Below are positions 8,338 to 16,511 of a DNA stretch of 64,000 nt, piece by piece; within the stretch, counting starts at the first letter, position 1, and the number at the start of each line of letters is the position of its first letter. The notes below the pieces were generated by a model. The model was not told the origin of the DNA. It did no database searches and was given only the letters and a program-made list of their open reading frames with translations. The translations under genes and the position numbers were made by a program. The DNA is from Akkermansia muciniphila (GTDB lineage Bacteria > Verrucomicrobiota > Verrucomicrobiia > Verrucomicrobiales > V1-33): positions 31,866 through 95,865 of the forward strand of contig CAMDJM010000005.1 in the NCBI GenBank assembly GCA_945900785.1. The letters run 5' to 3'.

Positions 8338-9723
8338 ATGGGACGAGTCAACCAATCCAAAGGCAGGGAAACCACCCCGGAACGCCAGGCCACCCGCCGC
8401 CTCATGAGCGAACGCGGGATCGATCCCAGCTATGGCATGGGGCAAAACTTCATGACAGACCCCGCCGTCGCCTCATGGATCGTTGATCAACTCGACATCC
8501 AGCCGCAGGACACTGTTATTGAAATCGGCCCCGGCATGGGTGCCCTCACCGAACACCTCGTCACCCGCGGGGCCCGGCTCCTCATCCTCATCGAGAAAGA
8601 TGACAAACTGGTCGATTTTATCAGAAGCAAGTTCGGGCATCTCCCCCAGCTCGAAATCATCCACGGCGATGCCATCCGCTTCGACACCCGCCCCTACTAC
8701 GCGGAGCAACCCCTGAAAATTCTCGGTGCCCTGCCCTACTCCTGCGGCACGGAAATCATCCGCAACTTCATGTCGCACCCCAGCCCCGCCTGCCGTGCGG
8801 TTTTTACCCTCCAAAAGGAAGTCTGCCTGAAGCTGAGCGCCAAACCCAACGACCACCTCTACGGCCTCCTCACCGTCCGCAGCCAGGCCTGGTGGGACAT
8901 CGCCTACCTGCGGGAACTCCCGCCCGGCATTTTTGTGCCCCGTCCCGCCGTCGACAGTGGCGTCATCGCCATGACCCCGCGGCCCCGCCCCGGCCTCCCC
9001 GTTTTTGAAGAGCGCCTCTTCGACCGGCTCCTGACCCACGGCTTCTCCCAACGCCGCAAAATGCTGCGCAATCTCCTGCCAAAACATCCCGGGCACCCCT
9101 GGGAAACGCTCGCCGCCCGCATCGGCTGCAATCCCCTCGCCCGTGCCCAGGAACTCAGCCTCCGGGAATGGATCCTTCTCACCAACGAATACGACCCCAG
9201 CCCGCACCCTCACCACGCCCAGAGCGGCGACGAAGTCTTTGATGTGGTCGATGAAAACGACCAGGTGATCCGCCAGGAACGGCGCTGCATGGTCCACGCC
9301 GAAAATCTCCTCCACCGCGCCATCCACCTCTTTGTCTTCAATGACGCCGGCGATCTCTTCCTCCAGTTGCGCAGCCACCTCAAAGACAAGATGCCCGAAC
9401 GCTGGGACAGCAGCGCCGCCGGCCATGTCGATGCCGGCGAGGACTACCTCACCGCCGCCGTCCGCGAAGTCGCGGAAGAACTCGGCATCAAAACCACCCC
9501 CGACCGGCTCACGCTCGAATTCACCCTGCCCGGCGGCCCCGGCACGGGTTATGAATTCGTGCACCTTTATTCCCTGACATGGAGCAATCCCCTCCAGTGG
9601 CCCCCCGGCGAGATCGAAACCGGCCAATGGTTTCCCCCCGCCATCATCGACCAGTGGACCCGCCAACGCCCCGGAGATTTTGCCGATGGCTTTCTCGAGT
9701 GCTGGCAACGCTACCGCCCCTGA
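8338..9723 (+). CDS. rsmA: Fusion: RsmA/KsgA-type 16S rRNA adenine dimethyltransferase plus Nudix hydrolase
   Basis: 461 residues from ATG 8338; the track start at 8293 is a TTG. Residues 35-285 are an RsmA/KsgA methyltransferase: GQNF near 35, SAM motif EIGPGMG at 62-68, LPY motif (here ALPYSC rather than NLPY) near 130 and a C-terminal helical domain with FSQRRKMLRNLL. RsmA dimethylates two adjacent adenines near the 3' end of 16S rRNA. Residues about 297-461 are a Nudix domain with an intact Nudix box starting GHVDAGE near 362, flanked by YfcD/isopentenyl-isomerase-like sequence (FDVVDENDQVI). There is no stop or frameshift between the halves. RsmA proteins are usually about 270 residues, so the fusion is unusual. 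Confidence 0.93.
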   Translation: MGRVNQSKGRETTPERQATRRLMSERGIDPSYGMGQNFMTDPAVASWIVDQLDIQPQDTVIEIGPGMGALTEHLVTRGARLLILIEKDDKLVDFIRSKFGHLPQLEIIHGDAIRFDTRPYYAEQPLKILGALPYSCGTEIIRNFMSHPSPACRAVFTLQKEVCLKLSAKPNDHLYGLLTVRSQAWWDIAYLRELPPGIFVPRPAVDSGVIAMTPRPRPGLPVFEERLFDRLLTHGFSQRRKMLRNLLPKHPGHPWETLAARIGCNPLARAQELSLREWILLTNEYDPSPHPHHAQSGDEVFDVVDENDQVIRQERRCMVHAENLLHRAIHLFVFNDAGDLFLQLRSHLKDKMPERWDSSAAGHVDAGEDYLTAAVREVAEELGIKTTPDRLTLEFTLPGGPGTGYEFVHLYSLTWSNPLQWPPGEIETGQWFPPAIIDQWTRQRPGDFADGFLECWQRYRP

Positions 9724-10032
9724 CAAATCCCCCAGGCGAAGTTCAACCTTCCCCGGCCAGCAAGTATTTCCCGGTCACCCGGGAAAAGACTTGTCCTTTC
9801 CCGGAACCCACCGCATTATCCTGAGCCAGTGCGTCCCTCCAGCCACATCGTAAAAATTTAGTATTATCCATGATATTTGTGCACTGCAATATCACCCGAA
9901 AAAGGTCGAATCAACGCGAAACCGCCCGGTTACTCCGCTATTTTTACCGTATTTCCTCATTAGAAAATATCACTTTACAGCCCCAGATTTGGGGCTGAAT
10001 CCATGTTCGCCCAAGTTAATCTACCAATCTCA
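9724..10032. other. Gene-free, AT-richer spacer
   Basis: No coding sequence seen. Contains a TTTCCCGG / CCGGGAAA hairpin at 9767-9786 without a T-run, and a hairpin AGCCCC-AGATTT-GGGGCT just before 10000. Bases 9840-9980 are clearly more AT-rich than neighbouring DNA. A sigma70-like TTGTCC-17 nt-CATTAT occurs near 9791-9819 but may be chance. Confidence 0.5.
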
Positions 10033-10497
10033 ATGAAACCAACGATCAAGCGCCGACTGCTATGGGCATTCACGTTTCCTATAGTGGCAGTTGCCGCTCT
10101 TTGGGCTTACGGGTCAGTTCCTATCACCGCATCGTGGGCCGAGTTTGGCTACTACGGTAAGTTTAATCAGGTTCAAAGGATCATTCGCGCAATTCCGGGT
10201 TTGACTATTGTCGACCATACGCAGCACCACGACGTCATTATGGAGGATTTTAGCTTCACTGTAGCTAACCCAGACGGAGCTATCATTCGGATTGATTTTT
10301 GGGAGAACAGGCCTGAGATGCGGCTCACCAAAGATGATGATATCAGACTTTATATTGAGATGGTGATTGCCGGCCGTATTCGAGTGATTAGTTCGAGCGA
10401 CGCTTCATTCCATAGACTGTCCTCGCCCTGCCCTACCCACCATGAGCGAATGACCATGGTTATCATCGGGCGAAGCCCCGATGATAACGGTTGTTGA
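10033..10497 (+). CDS. Hypothetical membrane-anchored protein, probably 3'-truncated
   Basis: 154 residues from ATG 10033 (MKPTIKRRLLWAF); the track start is 30 nt upstream. One N-terminal membrane segment (LLWAFTFPIVAVAALWAY) precedes a soluble part of about 110 residues with no motif I recognise. Codon usage is less GC-biased than in neighbouring genes, suggesting acquisition. The last 13 residues are the translation of a 12-bp palindrome, so the original C-terminus is probably lost. Confidence 0.5.
   Translation: MKPTIKRRLLWAFTFPIVAVAALWAYGSVPITASWAEFGYYGKFNQVQRIIRAIPGLTIVDHTQHHDVIMEDFSFTVANPDGAIIRIDFWENRPEMRLTKDDDIRLYIEMVIAGRIRVISSSDASFHRLSSPCPTHHERMTMVIIGRSPDDNGC
10459..10488. repeat. 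12-bp perfect palindrome at the 3' end of the orphan gene
   Basis: GTTATCATCGGG / CCCGATGATAAC with a 6-nt loop (CGAAGC). No T-run follows, so it looks like a REP-type palindrome rather than a terminator. Confidence 0.7.
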
Positions 10498-11607
10498 ACG
10501 ATTCGCGGTTGGCCTTTGGGCATCGTCCGGTTCAGGACCGGTTTGTGGCCGGGGCGTCAGTGGGCAAAGCTTCCCGGCGCTTCTCCTCACTGAATTCCGG
10601 TTTTTGCTTCCATCGGGTCAGGCTGGACGGGATGAAGGGGGCTTTGATCGCCGTCGCGACTCCGGGAGCGGGCTCTGTTGGTGCCTGGAAGCAGAGGCTG
10701 GGCTTGGATTTCCAGAGCCATAGCGCAAAATCCACGGCTTCGGGGCATGATCCGCCAGAGCCGGGCCTGACGGATTTTGATGGCGTCAGGATTGGCTGGG
10801 CGGAATTTAGATTTGCCGGTGACTGCTTCATGCGGGAATGGCGATGGCGCAGGAGCTTCCCGGTGGCAGCGGGAGCTGGGGCGGGGGCCGGGCGCGGGTG
10901 CGCAGGGCGTGGAAAAAATCATGACGTGACCGCAGCAGGGACAGAGGATTTCCGCCTTGTCGGGGAGAGACAGCAACACGTCGCCGGCCCGCAGGAGCTG
11001 GCGCACCCGGGCCGGGGTGGCTGCAAGTGCCGGGGAGAACAGCCGTCCCGGCATCCTGCCGGGTGCCGGAGCCATGGGAATTCAAGGCACCGGTCCATGG
11101 TAACCTTGCAGTGGGTTCCTGCCATGGCACCGGCACCGGGTGGGACACCCGGCGGGACAGGCGGGACGCCTGTTCTCCCCCTCATGCCGCCGCACGCGGG
11201 TGAACCCACGCGGCAAATGGAAGGGGAGCACACGCGCCCCGCGTGTCATCTTCCGCGCCGCGCGGAAGCCTTGTCACCTTTCCGCGAAGCGGCTAATTGA
11301 TCCCATCGCAGCCACGGTTGGCGCTATGGCAGAACGTCGGGAATCCATCTGCGCCGCATCGTGACGGATGCGGTGGAGCCTGGAGCGATCTTGAAGTGCA
11401 CCCGGGGCGCGCCGCCGGGATATGCTGGAACTGAAATGCGGCTGAGCCGGGGGGATTTCAAGTGGAGGGCGGGGGCGCCCTCCACGACACGCGGGAGTGA
11501 AGGTGTGTCGCGCGTGAGCCGGAAGCACGCCAATAAGCCCCGCTAACGGGGGACGCAGCAGCTTGGCGTGCCGCAGGATTCCCTGGCCTCCTGCCGTCCG
11601 CCCTGGC
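10498..11607. other. 1.1-kb region without a recognisable intact gene, rich in palindromes and decayed sequence
   Basis: Several ORFs are open here but none gives a recognisable protein and they overlap each other. The segment holds a dispersed repeat shared with 37.7 kb (10955-11098), an ACAGGCGGGACGCCTGT palindrome at 11157-11173 also present at 48.1 kb, and short GC hairpins near 11250-11290 and 11545-11555. A minus-strand stretch encodes CPCCGH, a possible zinc-ribbon fragment. Confidence 0.5.
10955..11098. repeat. Dispersed repeat, copy A
   Basis: About 140 bp closely similar to 37636-37790, including a shared 20-base block GTGCCGGGGAGAACAGCCGT and the GGCATCCTGCCGGGTGCCGG palindrome. 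Copy B has about 10 extra bases after CCGTCCCG. On the minus strand both copies can be read as GRLFSPAxAAxPxRVxQLLR, so the repeat may derive from a coding family. Confidence 0.7.
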
Positions 11608-11946
11608 TCAGTCCTTGGCGGGCTTGCTCTTTTTGGCGGGTTTTTCTGCGGTCACAGGTGTGGGGGTCGGGGCTGCGGCAGGGGTGGTGGTGGAACTGCT
11701 GTCGGCCGTCGATGCTGTGGAGGCCGCTCCGTCCTGTTTGGCTCCAGCCTTGTAGTTCTCGCTCCGGTAGTCGGTGATATAGAATCCGGATCCTTTGAAG
11801 ACCAGGCCGGCCCCGGTGCCGATGAGGCGGCGCACTTTGCCTTTGCAGCCTTTTTCCGGACATTTGGTCAGACGCTTGTCATTCATGGACTGAAAGACCT
11901 CGAATGGTTTTTCGCAGGTTTCGCAGACGTAATCGTAGTGGGGCAT
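11608..11946 (-). CDS. FmdB-family zinc-ribbon protein
   Basis: 112 residues. The N-terminus MPHYDYVCETCEKPFEV, followed by a second Cys pair (CPEKGC), is the zinc ribbon of the FmdB regulatory-protein family. The core ends with the usual GSGFYITDYRS segment. After it comes a low-complexity Ala/Thr/Ser/Pro tail ending in Lys-rich KPAKKSKPAKD. FmdB proteins are putative regulators; the target is unknown. A 106-nt gap separates it from the peroxiredoxin gene upstream on the same strand. Confidence 0.88.
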   Translation of the reverse strand: MPHYDYVCETCEKPFEVFQSMNDKRLTKCPEKGCKGKVRRLIGTGAGLVFKGSGFYITDYRSENYKAGAKQDGAASTASTADSSSTTTPAAAPTPTPVTAEKPAKKSKPAKD

Positions 11947-12052
11947 GACAGGGCGGGGCAGGAGGGGAGAGGGGAGTGGAACAATGGATCAACCAAAAGT
12001 GAATCCTGCGGCGGGCCGGGACGAAGCCAGCCGCAGGAAAGCAATGGCCGGA

Positions 12053-12547
12053 CTACTGAAGCTCAGCCAGCTTGGCTTTGATGGCCGCAAAGTCGACTGG
12101 TTCTCCGGGGTTGTCGTGCACTTCCGTGTATTGGATGACGCCGGCGCGGTCGACGATGAAGGCGGAACGCTTCGAAACGCCAGCCTGCCCGAGATTTTTT
12201 TCAGCGAGGAAGCTATCGTAGGCGATGTCATAGGCCTTGGTAACGCTGTGGTCGTAGTCGCTTAGCAGGGGAAGCCTGATGCCTTCCTTCTCCGCCCAGG
12301 CGGCCTGGGCAAAGGGATTGTCGCCACTGATGGCGAGAACGGTGGCATTCAGGCTGGTGAAGCTATTGAGGCTGCCGGTGACTTCACACAGCTCGGTGGT
12401 GCAGCCGCCGGTGAAGGCCATGGGCACGAAGAGGAGGAGGGTATTCGTTTTCCCGGCCTGAGCGCTGAGGGTGACGTATTCCGGGCCATGGGCGCCGAGG
12501 GTGGTGAGCTTGAAGTCAGGAGCGGAGGTGCCGGGTTGGAGAGCCAT
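12053..12547 (-). CDS. Peroxiredoxin (AhpC/TSA family, AhpE-like)
   Basis: 164-residue thiol peroxidase that would reduce peroxides in the cytoplasm. The active-site motif P42-MAFTGG-C49 matches the PxxFTxxC pattern with peroxidatic Cys49. A second Cys (C54) five residues on could serve as a close resolving Cys, unlike classical 1-Cys AhpE. The fold continues with ISGDNPFAQAAWAEK and ends VDFAAIKAKLAEL. It is divergent from the amidase gene across about 210 nt. Confidence 0.92.
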   Translation of the reverse strand: MALQPGTSAPDFKLTTLGAHGPEYVTLSAQAGKTNTLLLFVPMAFTGGCTTELCEVTGSLNSFTSLNATVLAISGDNPFAQAAWAEKEGIRLPLLSDYDHSVTKAYDIAYDSFLAEKNLGQAGVSKRSAFIVDRAGVIQYTEVHDNPGEPVDFAAIKAKLAELQ

Positions 12548-12756
12548 AATAAGTTAGGGAAGTTGAGTGGGTTGAGTTTACGCGGTAAAACAGGATTTCT
12601 TCCGCCAGGGCTGATTTATTGAGGCGGCGCGATGGAACCCTTCCGGGATAAACGCAGGCGGCTGGCGGGTCAAGCGGCATGGGCCGGGGAGCGCGGCCTG
12701 TGCGTTGGACTTTCCGGGCAAAAGGCCGTGCTTTTTGCTCGAAATCAGGCCAAAGC

Positions 12757-13509
12757 ATGGCACTAAAGCTCCTCATGAACGCTTTTCAACTATTACTGGC
12801 CGCTGCGGCGGGGTTTTGCCTGGTGTCCTGCGCGGTCCCCTCATCCCCGGGCGGCCGCAGTGCTGGCCGGAGCGAATATGGCCATCGCCCTGGGCCTCAG
12901 GGATTCCACACCGTGATCCTGGATGCCGGGCATGGCGGCAGGGACACTGGGGCCACCAGCCCGTGGACACGCCAGTATGAGAAAGACGCCGCGATGGATA
13001 CGGTGCGCAGGATCCGTCAGGAGCTGGGCAGCGGCTTTCAGGTGATCCTGATGCGCGATGGCGACTATTTTATTGAATTGGACGACCGGGTGAGCCGGGC
13101 CAATGCCCACCCCGGGGCCATCCTGGTCAGCATGCACTATAATTATGGCGGCACGAAAACCCGTGGGCCCGAAACCTTTTACTGGCGCATGGACAGCTAC
13201 AGCCTGGCCAAGCGCATCCAGCGGGAATTGTCAGCGGCGGTGCCCTCCCAAAATGGGAACCGGGGGCTGGTGCGCCGCCGGATCCGCCTGACACGCAATC
13301 CGGAGATCCCCTGCGTGCTGGTGGAAGGCGGTTACCTGAGCCAGGTCTCGGAAAGCCGGCTGATCGCCGATGCCGGCTACCGGCAGCGCCTCGCCAAAGC
13401 CATCGCCAAAGGCATCCGCGACCAGGCCGCCTATGGTGACGCCGGGATGGGCCCCCTGCCTCCACCGATCAATGCTCCCATGAGCCGGCCCGCTGATGCC
13501 CGGGAATAA
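12757..13509 (+). CDS. N-acetylmuramoyl-L-alanine amidase, lipoprotein (Amidase_3)
   Basis: 250 residues from ATG 12757; ATG 12775 is an alternative. The N-terminus is a lipoprotein signal with lipobox LVSC (Cys25). The zinc amidase domain shows DAGHGGRDTGA (His ligand), QYEKDAAMDTV (Glu ligand), VSMHYNYG (His ligand) and the catalytic Glu in VLVEGGYLS. Such enzymes cleave the lactyl-peptide bond of peptidoglycan, here probably membrane-anchored on the periplasmic side. The track start at 12679 adds 26 residues with no signal character. Confidence 0.9.
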   Translation: MALKLLMNAFQLLLAAAAGFCLVSCAVPSSPGGRSAGRSEYGHRPGPQGFHTVILDAGHGGRDTGATSPWTRQYEKDAAMDTVRRIRQELGSGFQVILMRDGDYFIELDDRVSRANAHPGAILVSMHYNYGGTKTRGPETFYWRMDSYSLAKRIQRELSAAVPSQNGNRGLVRRRIRLTRNPEIPCVLVEGGYLSQVSESRLIADAGYRQRLAKAIAKGIRDQAAYGDAGMGPLPPPINAPMSRPADARE

Positions 13510-13599
13510 GGCCCCGGCCCTGACATTAACTAAAAAACCGGGATGAATTTGAACGGAAGGGAGCAAAGGGCAGGCAGGAGGAGGATTTGGCTCTGGAGC

Positions 13600-15672
13600 C
13601 TACTTCAGGTTATCAGGAAGGCTGGCATCCTTGAGCTTAATGTCGGTTTTCGCACCGCCATCGATCCACCACTTCAGGATCGCCACTTCCTTTTCAGTGA
13701 GCTGTTCCTTGTTGGAGGGGGGCATGTGCTCGTCTTCTTCCTTGGGGAGGGCGGCGCGTTGGATGATCAGGCTTTCCCCTGATTTTCCGGCCACTACGGT
13801 CGCTTTGCCGCTGTCGCCGTTTTTCATGAGATCGGCAAAGGTGTGCATCTTCAGCTTTCCCTTGGATTTTTCCTCCCCGTGGCATCCGGTGCACTTGGCC
13901 GCGAAAATGGGGTGGATCAGGGTTTCATAGATCGGCTTTTCAGGATCGGCGGCAGCGGCCACGACAGGAGCCGCCGGGGTGGCAGGCGTGTTTTGAGCGA
14001 CGACGGCGACGGCGGTTTTCACTTCCTGATCCCAGCCCAGATTGATCACGATGGAGGGGAGTTTCGCATGCAGGGCCTCTGCAGCGGGCTTGGTGGCCCC
14101 GGTCTGCCACACGTAGAGGTGCTTCAGATTGGGGAGTTTTTCCAACTTGGCGAGCCCGGCGTCGGTGATCTTGGTGTTGAAGAGATTCAGGTATTCCAGC
14201 TTGGAAAGGCCGAGCAGGGAATCGATCCCGGCATCACTCACTGCGGTGTTCGGCAGGTGGAGCTTTTTCAGATTGCTCATCCCCGCCAAGCTGGCCAGGC
14301 CAGCGTCGGTGACCTTGCTGCGGCTCAGGTTCAACTCCGCCAGGCGGCCCGCGAGGGGGACAAACTTGGCCAACTCGGCATCCCCGAATTTATCCGCCAC
14401 ATTCACGCAATTGAAGCTGAGCGCCGGATCATTCTGAGCCAGCGGGAGAATCGCCACGCCCAATTCTTTTTCCAAAGCCTGAACCGGTGCCATGTCCGGC
14501 GCAGGGGCTGCCTCGGGAGTGGCAGCGGATGCAGGTGCCGCTGCGGGTGCAGGAGCCGCAGCGGGTGCAGGTGCCGCTGCGGGTGCGGGTGCCGCTGCGG
14601 GTGCAGGTGCCGCCGCTGGTGCAGGTGCCGCTGCGGGACCTGCCGCGCCGGCTTCGCCTTGTGCACCGCTGGTCACCATCGGGCCCTTTACCAGGGCTTC
14701 CATCTTTTCGCGGATTCCTGCGGGAATGGCTGGGTCGCCCAGCTTCATCTCCTGACTGGCCCCGGCATCCACCCACCATTGCAGAACCGCCAGTTCCTCC
14801 GGGCTCACCTGCGGCTTATTTTCCGGTGGCATGTGGTCCTCATCGCTGACGGGCAGGAGCAGGCGCGCGATGGACTCGCTGCCGGCGGCCTTACCGGGCA
14901 CGATGGCGGGTTTTTCACTATCGCCGGCCTTCACCATCTCCGGCAGGCTATCGAGCCGCAGGCTGCCTTTTTGTTTTTCAGCCCCGTGACAACTGACACA
15001 ACGGGACTCCAGGAGCGGGGCAATCACTGCCGCGTAAACCGTTTGCTCTGCAGCCGCTGCAGCCGCTGCCCCCGTGGCCACCCCAGCCGCCGGCTGGTTC
15101 ATCAATTTTTTGACCCCTTTCAGAATATCTCCGTGGGACATGGTGCCGCCAAAATGGCCTGCCACCATAAGGGCAGCAGCAGTGGTCAACAGGGGTGCTC
15201 GGTAAAGGGAAGTAGGCATAAGTAGGTTTTTTTGCTGATGGTGGAGCTTGGCAATGAGGGTAATAAACGTAAGAACCGGCACAGAAATTCCAGCCCAAAA
15301 GTGCCATTTTAAAGTTTCCGGATCATATCCCCCGGAGAGGGACAAAAAGTAGCCGGCAAATACCGCCTTGATCCCAAAAATAAAACCCAGCCACAACAAC
15401 AGGGTCACTGCGGCATCATGGCGCCGCGTGCGTCCGCCACACCACTCCGCCGCCACCGCCCCCAGCAGCAGGCCGATGGGCAGATGCAGCAGCAGCGGAT
15501 GAAACAGCCCAGCCGCCGCCAAGCCCCAGGGCAAACTGGAGCCCTGCGGGAATTTAATCACGCAAACGGTGAAAGCCAGGCAGGAAATCACAAAAATCGC
15601 CGTCGCAGCAAATTTTTGAAGGGAGGGGGAAAGCAGTCGGGACAGCATGGAACTATTGGTTAAACGGGTCAT
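13600..15672 (-). CDS. Membrane cytochrome-like protein: DUF2231-type TM domain, two planctomycete-type CxxCH domains, LRR segment
   Basis: 690 residues. N-terminal part has four to five membrane helices, including HPLLLHLPIGLLLG of the DUF2231 type. Then comes a first planctomycete-type c domain (CVSCHGAEKQKGSL, with MPPENK downstream), a Pro/Ala linker made by a DNA tandem repeat, a block of leucine-rich repeats (LKKLHLPNTAVSDAGIDSL and similar) and a second c domain (CTGCHGEEKSKGKL, MPPSNKEQL). Both CxxCH motifs could bind heme c. These domain combinations are hallmarks of Planctomycetes and Verrucomicrobia. Probably exported and membrane-anchored; electron partner unknown. Confidence 0.9.
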   Translation of the reverse strand: MTRLTNSSMLSRLLSPSLQKFAATAIFVISCLAFTVCVIKFPQGSSLPWGLAAAGLFHPLLLHLPIGLLLGAVAAEWCGGRTRRHDAAVTLLLWLGFIFGIKAVFAGYFLSLSGGYDPETLKWHFWAGISVPVLTFITLIAKLHHQQKNLLMPTSLYRAPLLTTAAALMVAGHFGGTMSHGDILKGVKKLMNQPAAGVATGAAAAAAAEQTVYAAVIAPLLESRCVSCHGAEKQKGSLRLDSLPEMVKAGDSEKPAIVPGKAAGSESIARLLLPVSDEDHMPPENKPQVSPEELAVLQWWVDAGASQEMKLGDPAIPAGIREKMEALVKGPMVTSGAQGEAGAAGPAAAPAPAAAPAPAAAPAPAAAPAPAAAPAPAAAPASAATPEAAPAPDMAPVQALEKELGVAILPLAQNDPALSFNCVNVADKFGDAELAKFVPLAGRLAELNLSRSKVTDAGLASLAGMSNLKKLHLPNTAVSDAGIDSLLGLSKLEYLNLFNTKITDAGLAKLEKLPNLKHLYVWQTGATKPAAEALHAKLPSIVINLGWDQEVKTAVAVVAQNTPATPAAPVVAAAADPEKPIYETLIHPIFAAKCTGCHGEEKSKGKLKMHTFADLMKNGDSGKATVVAGKSGESLIIQRAALPKEEDEHMPPSNKEQLTEKEVAILKWWIDGGAKTDIKLKDASLPDNLK
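14531..14638. repeat. 18-nt tandem repeat, six copies, coding for the Ala/Pro linker
   Basis: Six consecutive copies of GCAGGTGCCGCTGCGGGT with few substitutions. Read on the minus strand each encodes six linker residues of the (P-A-A-A-P-A) type between the cytochrome and LRR parts. The unit length keeps frame, so copy-number change would only alter linker length. Confidence 0.9.
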
Positions 15673-15800
15673 TGTGAGAATCTTTCAAGGTGTCCGGTAG
15701 TCAAATGACGTTCTCCTCATCCCCGTGACCTCCAGCCAAGCTCCGATCAGGCCGCCAAAACCGATGCCGCTGCGGATTTCCGCACCAGCCGGGCAGCCGG

Positions 15801-16451
15801 TTATTTCCCCAGAGTCTCTTTTTTCCCGAGGTGTTTCGCCCCTGTTCCCAAAACCCACTCCTCGAGGGCTGCGTTGATCCGGGCCAGCCACTCCCTGATC
15901 CGTGTCTTTCCTGACAGCTCCCAGGAAATCCCCGGTCCCTGAAATCCTGTCGCTGTCATCCCCCGCCGGTCTGCCAGCCAGATCGCCCGGGGCAGATGAA
16001 AATCATCCGACACAATCACGCAGCGGGTCACCCCGAAAGTTTCTTTGGCCCGGATCACAGAATCGAGGGTGCGCAGCCCCGCACAATCAAGGGTGATCAC
16101 CTGACCGGGCACCCCGCGTGCCACCAGACCATCCCTCATATCCCGGGGCTCATTGTAATCCGCCTCCCGGTTATCCCCGCTCACCAGGATCTGCTTCACC
16201 CGGCCTGCCTTCCACAGCGCCGCCGCCGCATCCATCCGCATCTTCCAGTGGAGATTGATCGAACCCGAGGCCAGATTCCGGCTGGTCCCCAGCACCAGGG
16301 CCACGGGGGCCTCCGGCACCTGCGCCGCCACCTGCGTCACCCGTCCGCTGCTGCGCCGCACGATCCAGAGATTGAACCCCACCAACACCAGCACCCCAGC
16401 CAGCAGACTGAGTCCAAGCCAGCGGAAGAGTCGTTTGATAAGCCGTTGCAT
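15801..16451 (-). CDS. SanA/YdcF-family (DUF218) membrane protein
   Basis: 216 residues from ATG 16451; the long track ORF extends antisense into the MsbA-like gene. One N-terminal membrane helix (LFRWLGLSLLAGVLVLVGFN) is followed by a DUF218 domain with VALVLGTSRNL, ILVSGDNR, DCAGLRTLDSVIRAKE and VSDDFHLPRAIWLA. E. coli SanA affects envelope barrier function and vancomycin exclusion; the biochemical activity is unsettled. Divergent from the downstream ABC exporter by 60 nt. Confidence 0.9.
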   Translation of the reverse strand: MQRLIKRLFRWLGLSLLAGVLVLVGFNLWIVRRSSGRVTQVAAQVPEAPVALVLGTSRNLASGSINLHWKMRMDAAAALWKAGRVKQILVSGDNREADYNEPRDMRDGLVARGVPGQVITLDCAGLRTLDSVIRAKETFGVTRCVIVSDDFHLPRAIWLADRRGMTATGFQGPGISWELSGKTRIREWLARINAALEEWVLGTGAKHLGKKETLGK

Positions 16452-16511
16452 CAGGTGGGGGAAAACGCGTCTCTTTCCATCCCCCAACCTGGCGGCCCTG
16501 TCAATTCCACT

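Noticed and set aside
8473-9726. Minus-strand ORF of 417 aa
   Set aside because: Antisense shadow of the RsmA-Nudix gene.
10491-11300. 269-aa plus-strand ORF and several minus-strand ORFs across the debris region
   Set aside because: Mutually overlapping, cross the dispersed repeat and palindromes, and show no domain.
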